Assembly: GCA_020853835.1 (NCBI GenBank)
Contig: JADYYC010000100.1
Location: forward strand, 1 to 16,528
Direction: 5' to 3'
Length of the DNA stretch: 16,528 nucleotides
DNA from: Anaerolineales bacterium
GTDB lineage: Bacteria; Chloroflexota; Anaerolineae; Anaerolineales; UBA4823
The translations under genes and the position numbers were made by a program. Numbering within the stretch: the stretch's first letter is position 1; the number at the start of each line of letters is the position of its first letter. Shown one piece after another: positions 13,420-16,528 of this stretch. The notes beneath the pieces were generated by a model. It was not told where the DNA came from and made no database searches. It worked only from the letters and a program-made list of their open reading frames with translations.

Positions 13420-14253
13420 CTAGCGTTTCTTCCCGCGCCGCCGGAGGATATACTTATCCGTTTGCTTGTTGCGGCGGGTTTTCGCACCCAGGGTGGGTTT
13501 GCCCCACGGGCTCTTTGGGCTGGGCATGCCGATGGGCTGACGTCCTTCGCCGCCGCCATGCGGGTGGTCGCGAGGCGACATCGCCGTTCCGCGCACAGTT
13601 GGGCGGATACCCATGTGGCGTTTGCGCCCCGCCTTGCCCAATTTGATATTGCTGTGATCCAGGTTTCCGACCTGCCCTACCGTGGCGTAACAGGTCTGGC
13701 GGATCAGCCGAACTTCACCAGAAGGCATTCGAATCTGGGCATAGTCGCCCTCTTTTGCCAGCAGTTGAGCGGACACCCCGGCCGCGCGCACAAGTTGACC
13801 GCCGCGCCCTTCTTTGATCTCCAAGTTATGAAGGAGCGTTCCTACCGGAATGTTGGCGATTGGCAGACAATTGCCCGGGCGGACCTCGGCTGTAGGCCCG
13901 CTAATGACTGTATCGCCAACTCGCAAATCGAGCGGCGCGATAATGTACCGCTTTTCGCCATCCACATAGAAGAGCAATGCGAGACGGGCGGTCCGGTTGG
14001 GGTCGTACTCAATTGCGGCAACGCGGGCGGGAATGCCATGCTTGTCGCGTTTGTAATCCACCAGACGTATATGCCGGCGATGACCACCGCCGCGATGGCG
14101 AACGGTTATGCGGCCATACATGTTGCGGCCACCGCTCTTGCGCCTGGGGCTGATCAGCGACTTCTCGGGTGTCGATTTGGTGATCTCTTCAAACGAGTAG
14201 CCTGTCATGCCCCGCTGACCGGGGGTAACAGGCTTGAATTTCTTCACGCCCAT
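13420..14253 (-). CDS. rplB: 50S ribosomal protein L2
   Basis: L2 is a primary 23S rRNA binder essential for subunit association and peptidyl-transferase activity. The 277-residue product opens MGVKKFKPVTPGQRGMTGYS. It has the GGGHRRHIRLVDYKRDKHGI segment and the OB-fold and SH3-like domains. Near the C-terminus lies the signature RGTAMSPRDHPHGGGEGRQ with the conserved HPHGGGEGR histidines. The start ATG overlaps the rplW stop by one base (TAATG), with AAGGAG 7 nt upstream. Confidence 0.98.
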   Translation of the reverse strand: MGVKKFKPVTPGQRGMTGYSFEEITKSTPEKSLISPRRKSGGRNMYGRITVRHRGGGHRRHIRLVDYKRDKHGIPARVAAIEYDPNRTARLALLFYVDGEKRYIIAPLDLRVGDTVISGPTAEVRPGNCLPIANIPVGTLLHNLEIKEGRGGQLVRAAGVSAQLLAKEGDYAQIRMPSGEVRLIRQTCYATVGQVGNLDHSNIKLGKAGRKRHMGIRPTVRGTAMSPRDHPHGGGEGRQPIGMPSPKSPWGKPTLGAKTRRNKQTDKYILRRRGKKR

Positions 14254-14555
14254 TATCGCACTCCTTCGAACACGGGTATTGAATCGCCCGGCGCCAATGT
14301 GATAATGGCCTTCTTATAGCTAGAACGCCGGGTGGTGATCCTGCGGCTGCGCAAGTTGCGTTTCTTCTTGGCTGGCATGTTGATCACATTCACCCGCATC
14401 ACTTTTACCTTGAAGATCGTTTCGACTGCATCCTTGATAAGTCCCTTTGATGCGTCTTGCGAGACTTCAAATACATATTGGCGCAGATCGCCATTCATGT
14501 AGTTCGTCTTTTCTGTAATCAGTGGGCGCCGAAGCACATCGTATAGGCTGTTCAT
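14253..14555 (-). CDS. rplW: 50S ribosomal protein L23
   Basis: L23 sits at the tunnel exit and docks trigger factor and signal recognition particle. The 100-residue product opens MNSLYDVLRRPLITEKTNYM. It has YVFEVSQDASKGLIKDAVET and FKVKVMRVNVINMPAKKKR, then the basic loop RSRRITTRRSSYKKAIITLA, matching L23. The start ATG has GGAGG 7 nt upstream and lies 14 nt after rplD. It overlaps rplB by one base. Confidence 0.98.
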   Translation of the reverse strand: MNSLYDVLRRPLITEKTNYMNGDLRQYVFEVSQDASKGLIKDAVETIFKVKVMRVNVINMPAKKKRNLRSRRITTRRSSYKKAIITLAPGDSIPVFEGVR

Positions 14556-14569
14556 AAGTTATCCTCCGC

Positions 14570-15202
14570 CTAGTTCGCCAGCAAGGTTTCCAACTGGGCA
14601 ATGACTGGCACCGGGATGATCAAGCGCTCGTATCCAAGCAAGTCTCGGATGTTGAGGTAATTAACCAGAACGGTCTTGGCATCCGGAATGTTATTAGTTG
14701 AAAGGACCACCCGTTGATAGCTGTCATTTTTTTCGGGGAGCACGATCAACGCGCTCGATTCGCCAACCAGCCGGTCCAATGCCTGAGCCATCAAACGAGT
14801 TTTAATCTCTGGCAGTTCCAGGCTGTCGAGAACGAGCAATTCATTGTCAGCCGCTTTCACGGAAAGCGCTGACCGGATAGCCGCCTGGCGCATTTTCTTC
14901 GGCATGGATTGTGAGAAGTCCTTTGGCTTGGGCGTATGGACCTTGCCTCCACCGACCCATTGCGCTGCACGGATCGAACCCTGCCGCGCCCGACCAGTAC
15001 CCTTCTGCCGCCAGGGCTTGCGGCCGCCGCCGGATACTTCGCTTCGTCCTTTGGTCTTGCGCGTTCCGAGGCGTGCATTCGCCATCTGGCGTACAAATGC
15101 TTGATGCATCAAGTCTACGTTTATTGGGGCTTCAAAGATCGCAGACGGCAGTTCGACCGTTTTCACTTTTTGGCCTTCCATATTCACGACATCTACCTTC
15201 AT
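14570..15202 (-). CDS. rplD: 50S ribosomal protein L4
   Basis: L4 extends a long loop into the exit tunnel and in E. coli also represses the S10 operon by attenuation. I choose the ATG at 15202 (210 residues, MKVDVVNMEGQKVKTVELPS), because AGGAG lies 8 nt upstream. ATGs at 15208 and 15229 are in frame but badly spaced. The core has LMHQAFVRQMANARLGTRKT. The tunnel loop at about 45-92 includes RKPWRQKGTGRARQGSIRAA and QWVGGGKVHTPKP. The C-terminal domain has AAIRSALSVKAADNELLVLD. It lies 36 nt after rplC. Confidence 0.96.
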   Translation of the reverse strand: MKVDVVNMEGQKVKTVELPSAIFEAPINVDLMHQAFVRQMANARLGTRKTKGRSEVSGGGRKPWRQKGTGRARQGSIRAAQWVGGGKVHTPKPKDFSQSMPKKMRQAAIRSALSVKAADNELLVLDSLELPEIKTRLMAQALDRLVGESSALIVLPEKNDSYQRVVLSTNNIPDAKTVLVNYLNIRDLLGYERLIIPVPVIAQLETLLAN

Positions 15203-15210
15203 GTCCATCG

Positions 15211-15215
15211 CTCCT
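15211..15215 (-). promoter_or_regulatory. Ribosome binding site deciding the rplD start
   Basis: Minus-strand AGGAG lies 8 nt upstream of the ATG at 15202 but only 2 nt upstream of the ATG at 15208, and it is downstream of the ATG at 15229. It therefore favours the MKVDV start. Confidence 0.7.
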
Positions 15216-15238
15216 ATCGGATCAGGCATCCCGCCAAG

Positions 15239-15868
15239 CTATTGCTTGCGGGCTTCCTTGATCATCAGAATGCCGCCTTTCGAACCAGGCACAGAACCGC
15301 GAACACCCAGGAGATTTCTCTCCGGATCGACCAAGACCACCTTTAAATTCTGGGTGGTGACGCGCTCATTTCCCATGTGTCCTGGCCCCCGCGCGCCTTT
15401 GTTGACCCGGCCCGGGGTGGTGCCAGAGCCGCGTGAGCCTGGGGCGCGCTGGCGGTCGGACTGTCCGTGCGTCTTGGGCCCGCCCCGAAAATGGTGGCGT
15501 TTTACAGCGCCGGCAAACCCTTTGCCTTTGCTGGTTCCAATCACATCGACAAATTCGCCAATCGAAAAAACATCGACCTTGAGGGCATCGCCTTCGTTTA
15601 GCTCGGGCGATTTCGCCCTGAACTCGCGCAAAAAGCGCAACGGAGGCAGACTGTTACGCTTCAGGTGCCCTAACTGACCACCAGAAAGACGCCGTGGCTT
15701 TGCCTCTCCAAAACCCAACTGCACCGCCGAGTATCCATCCTTATCAGATTGGCGCACCTGGGTGACGTAACAAGGCCCAGCTTCGATGAGCGTGACCGGT
15801 ATTACAGAACCGGCGTCGTCGAAAATCTGGGTCATGCCGACTTTCTTGCCAATAAGCCCTTTCAACAT
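15239..15868 (-). CDS. rplC: 50S ribosomal protein L3
   Basis: L3 is an early assembly protein whose finger reaches the peptidyl-transferase centre. The 209-residue product opens MLKGLIGKKVGMTQIFDDAG. It has DVIGTSKGKGFAGAVKRHHF and HGQSDRQRAPGSRGSGTTPG with RGPGHMGNERVT, and it ends with RGSVPGSKGGILMIKEARKQ, all typical. The start ATG has AGGAG 9 nt upstream. It is separated from rpsJ by the longest gap in the window (214 nt), so it may be partly under separate control. Confidence 0.98.
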   Translation of the reverse strand: MLKGLIGKKVGMTQIFDDAGSVIPVTLIEAGPCYVTQVRQSDKDGYSAVQLGFGEAKPRRLSGGQLGHLKRNSLPPLRFLREFRAKSPELNEGDALKVDVFSIGEFVDVIGTSKGKGFAGAVKRHHFRGGPKTHGQSDRQRAPGSRGSGTTPGRVNKGARGPGHMGNERVTTQNLKVVLVDPERNLLGVRGSVPGSKGGILMIKEARKQ

Positions 15869-15897
15869 CTCGATTGTCTCCTTGCTCTCAAAAATCC

Positions 15898-15931
15898 GGG
15901 ACTGTCAGCCTGGGCTGGACTGCATCATCCC
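15898..15931 (-). other. Interrupted stem-loop upstream of rplC
   Basis: On the minus strand an outer GGGA/TCCC pairing (15928-15931 with 15898-15901) encloses an inner stem at 15904-15920. The inner stem pairs GTC and AGC with GCT and GAC, has one bulged C and a 4-nt loop. It ends about 30 nt before the rplC start codon. Pairing was judged by eye. Confidence 0.35.
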
Positions 15932-16038
15932 TGAATACGGGGCAGTAAATCAGCCTGTCGAGGGCGGTTTTTTTCGGGCGCCCACAATCAGCACTGTTCT
16001 TACTCCGTCTATTCCGATGTCAGGTGTTACGGTCACGA

Positions 16039-16063
16039 ATGCTCGGGACGTTGTCCCGAGCAT
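16039..16063 (-). other. Perfect 11-bp hairpin after rpsJ (terminator-like, no U-tract)
   Basis: Minus-strand ATGCTCGGGAC, loop AAC, then GTCCCGAGCAT form an uninterrupted 11-bp stem with a 3-nt loop. It begins 19 nt after the rpsJ stop. The next bases (TCGTGACC) are not T-rich, so it does not meet the usual intrinsic terminator pattern. mRNA end protection, RNase III processing, pausing or attenuation are all possible. Confidence 0.6.
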
Positions 16064-16082
16064 GGACAGCAACACAATCCAA

Positions 16083-16391
16083 CTAGATCTTGATTTCGAT
16101 ATCCACGCCAGCGGGAAGATTCAATCGCATCAGCATGTCGATCGTCTTCGAGTCTGGGTCCAATACATCGATCAAGCGATTATGCGTGCGGATTTCAAGG
16201 TGCTCGTGAGAATCCTTGTCGATGAAAGTTGAGCGCCGTATTGTAAACCTTTCGATGCGAGTTGGCAAGGGTACAGGGCCAACTACTCGGGCGCCAGTTC
16301 TCTCGGCAGTCTCGACGATGCGTTTGGCTGACTGATCAAGAACTCGGTGATCGTAAGCCTTCAAACGGATGCGGATCTTCTGCTTTGCCAT
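16083..16391 (-). CDS. rpsJ: 30S ribosomal protein S10 (NusE)
   Basis: S10 belongs to the small-subunit head and also acts as NusE in transcription antitermination and transcription-translation coupling. The 102-residue product opens MAKQKIRIRLKAYDHRVLDQ. It contains GPVPLPTRIERFTIRRSTFI with the expected long loop, and ends DMLMRLNLPAGVDIEIKI. The length is standard. The start ATG lies 10 nt after the tuf stop, with AGGTGA 6 nt upstream, so the S10 block continues directly from tuf. Confidence 0.98.
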   Translation of the reverse strand: MAKQKIRIRLKAYDHRVLDQSAKRIVETAERTGARVVGPVPLPTRIERFTIRRSTFIDKDSHEHLEIRTHNRLIDVLDPDSKTIDMLMRLNLPAGVDIEIKI

Positions 16392-16401
16392 ATGTTTTCA
16401 C

Positions 16402-16528
16402 CTAATCCAGGATCTTGGTAATCACGCCCGCGCCAACCGTCAGCCCGCCTTCGCGTATGGCGAATTTCGAGCCCTGCTCCAGCGCCACCGGCACGATCAA
16501 CTCAACTTCCAGGTTCACGTTGTCTCCC
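16402..16528 (-). CDS. tuf: Elongation factor Tu, C-terminal fragment (5' part outside window)
   Basis: EF-Tu delivers aminoacyl-tRNA to the ribosome as a GTP complex. Only the last 41 codons and the TAG stop are inside the window. The translation starts GDNVNLEVELIVPVALEQGS and ends with KFAIREGGLTVGAGVITKILD-like sequence, which is the domain III end of EF-Tu. tuf directly before rpsJ is the usual junction of the str and S10 operons. Confidence 0.96.
   Translation of the reverse strand, partial: GDNVNLEVELIVPVALEQGSKFAIREGGLTVGAGVITKILD

Larger units (their letters stand above)
15869..16082 (-). other. Long rpsJ-rplC intergenic region, candidate regulatory leader
   Basis: This 214-nt stretch sits in an array where most gaps are under 40 nt. 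It holds a perfect 11-bp hairpin just after rpsJ (16039-16063). A GGGCGCCC palindrome followed by a run of seven A on the minus strand lies at about 15968-15982. A composite stem-loop (15898-15931) lies upstream of the rplC SD sequence. CAGCCTG (plus strand) occurs twice, at 15906-15912 and 15951-15957. I found no convincing promoter, and no gene except a 37-codon frame that I reject. Confidence 0.5.

Noticed and set aside
15961..15982. T7 run next to a GC palindrome, considered as an intrinsic terminator
   Set aside because: The T-run is on the plus strand, so it would not terminate the minus-strand operon, and no plus-strand hairpin precedes it.
15950..16063. 37-codon minus-strand frame starting MLGTTSRAF within the rpsJ-rplC gap
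   Set aside because: Its start codon lies inside the perfect hairpin, no SD sequence precedes it, and the product resembles nothing I know.

Overview
This window is a single, almost gap-free ribosomal-protein supercluster, read entirely on the minus strand. It corresponds to the fused str (tail)-S10-spc-alpha gene array of bacteria. Transcription runs from right to left in window coordinates: tuf (3' end only)-rpsJ-rplC-rplD-rplW-rplB-rpsS-rplV-rpsC-rplP-rpmC-rpsQ-rplN-rplX-rplE-rpsN(Z)-rpsH-rplF-rplR-rpsE-rpmD-rplO-secY-adk-map-rpmJ-rpsM-rpsK-rpsD-rpoA-rplQ-truA (3' end cut off). There are 31 protein genes, two of them truncated by the window edges. I see no mobile element, CRISPR array, rRNA or tRNA. 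All longer open frames on the plus strand are shadows of these genes.

Organism: the gene order, a zinc-type short S14, zinc-type S4, L24 and L36, and moderately GC-rich codon use fit a free-living bacterium outside the Proteobacteria. The RpoA and S5 N-terminal sequences look to me most like Chloroflexota, perhaps Anaerolineae. That assignment is by recall, not by search, and is tentative.

Layout: 16402-16528 is the EF-Tu C-terminus. 11024-16391 holds the S10 block (S10 to S17) and 4081-11027 the spc block (L14 to SecY, Adk and Map). 788-3948 holds the alpha block (L36, S13, S11, S4, RpoA, L17) and 1-754 is TruA. Many genes overlap by 1-8 nt (ATGA or TAATG junctions) or lie within 40 nt of each other, which suggests translational coupling and long polycistronic mRNAs. 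Products are ribosomal proteins, the RNA polymerase alpha subunit, the SecY translocon pore, adenylate kinase, methionine aminopeptidase and a tRNA pseudouridine synthase. Together they form a growth-rate-controlled translation, transcription and secretion module.

The less ordinary content is between genes. (i) A near-consensus sigma-70-type promoter (TGGACA-17 bp-TATAAT) sits in the map-rpmJ gap, exactly where infA is normally found, and infA is absent there. It is followed by a leader with a 9-bp inverted repeat, a candidate control region for the alpha block. (ii) A 214-nt gap between rpsJ and rplC carries a perfect 11-bp hairpin without a U-tract. (iii) A 139-nt rpsM-rpsK gap can fold into three successive hairpins. 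Adk also has an altered LID zinc site (Cys-Glu-Cys-Asp). I found no previously undescribed multi-gene system; the candidate cis-regulatory RNAs are the best leads.
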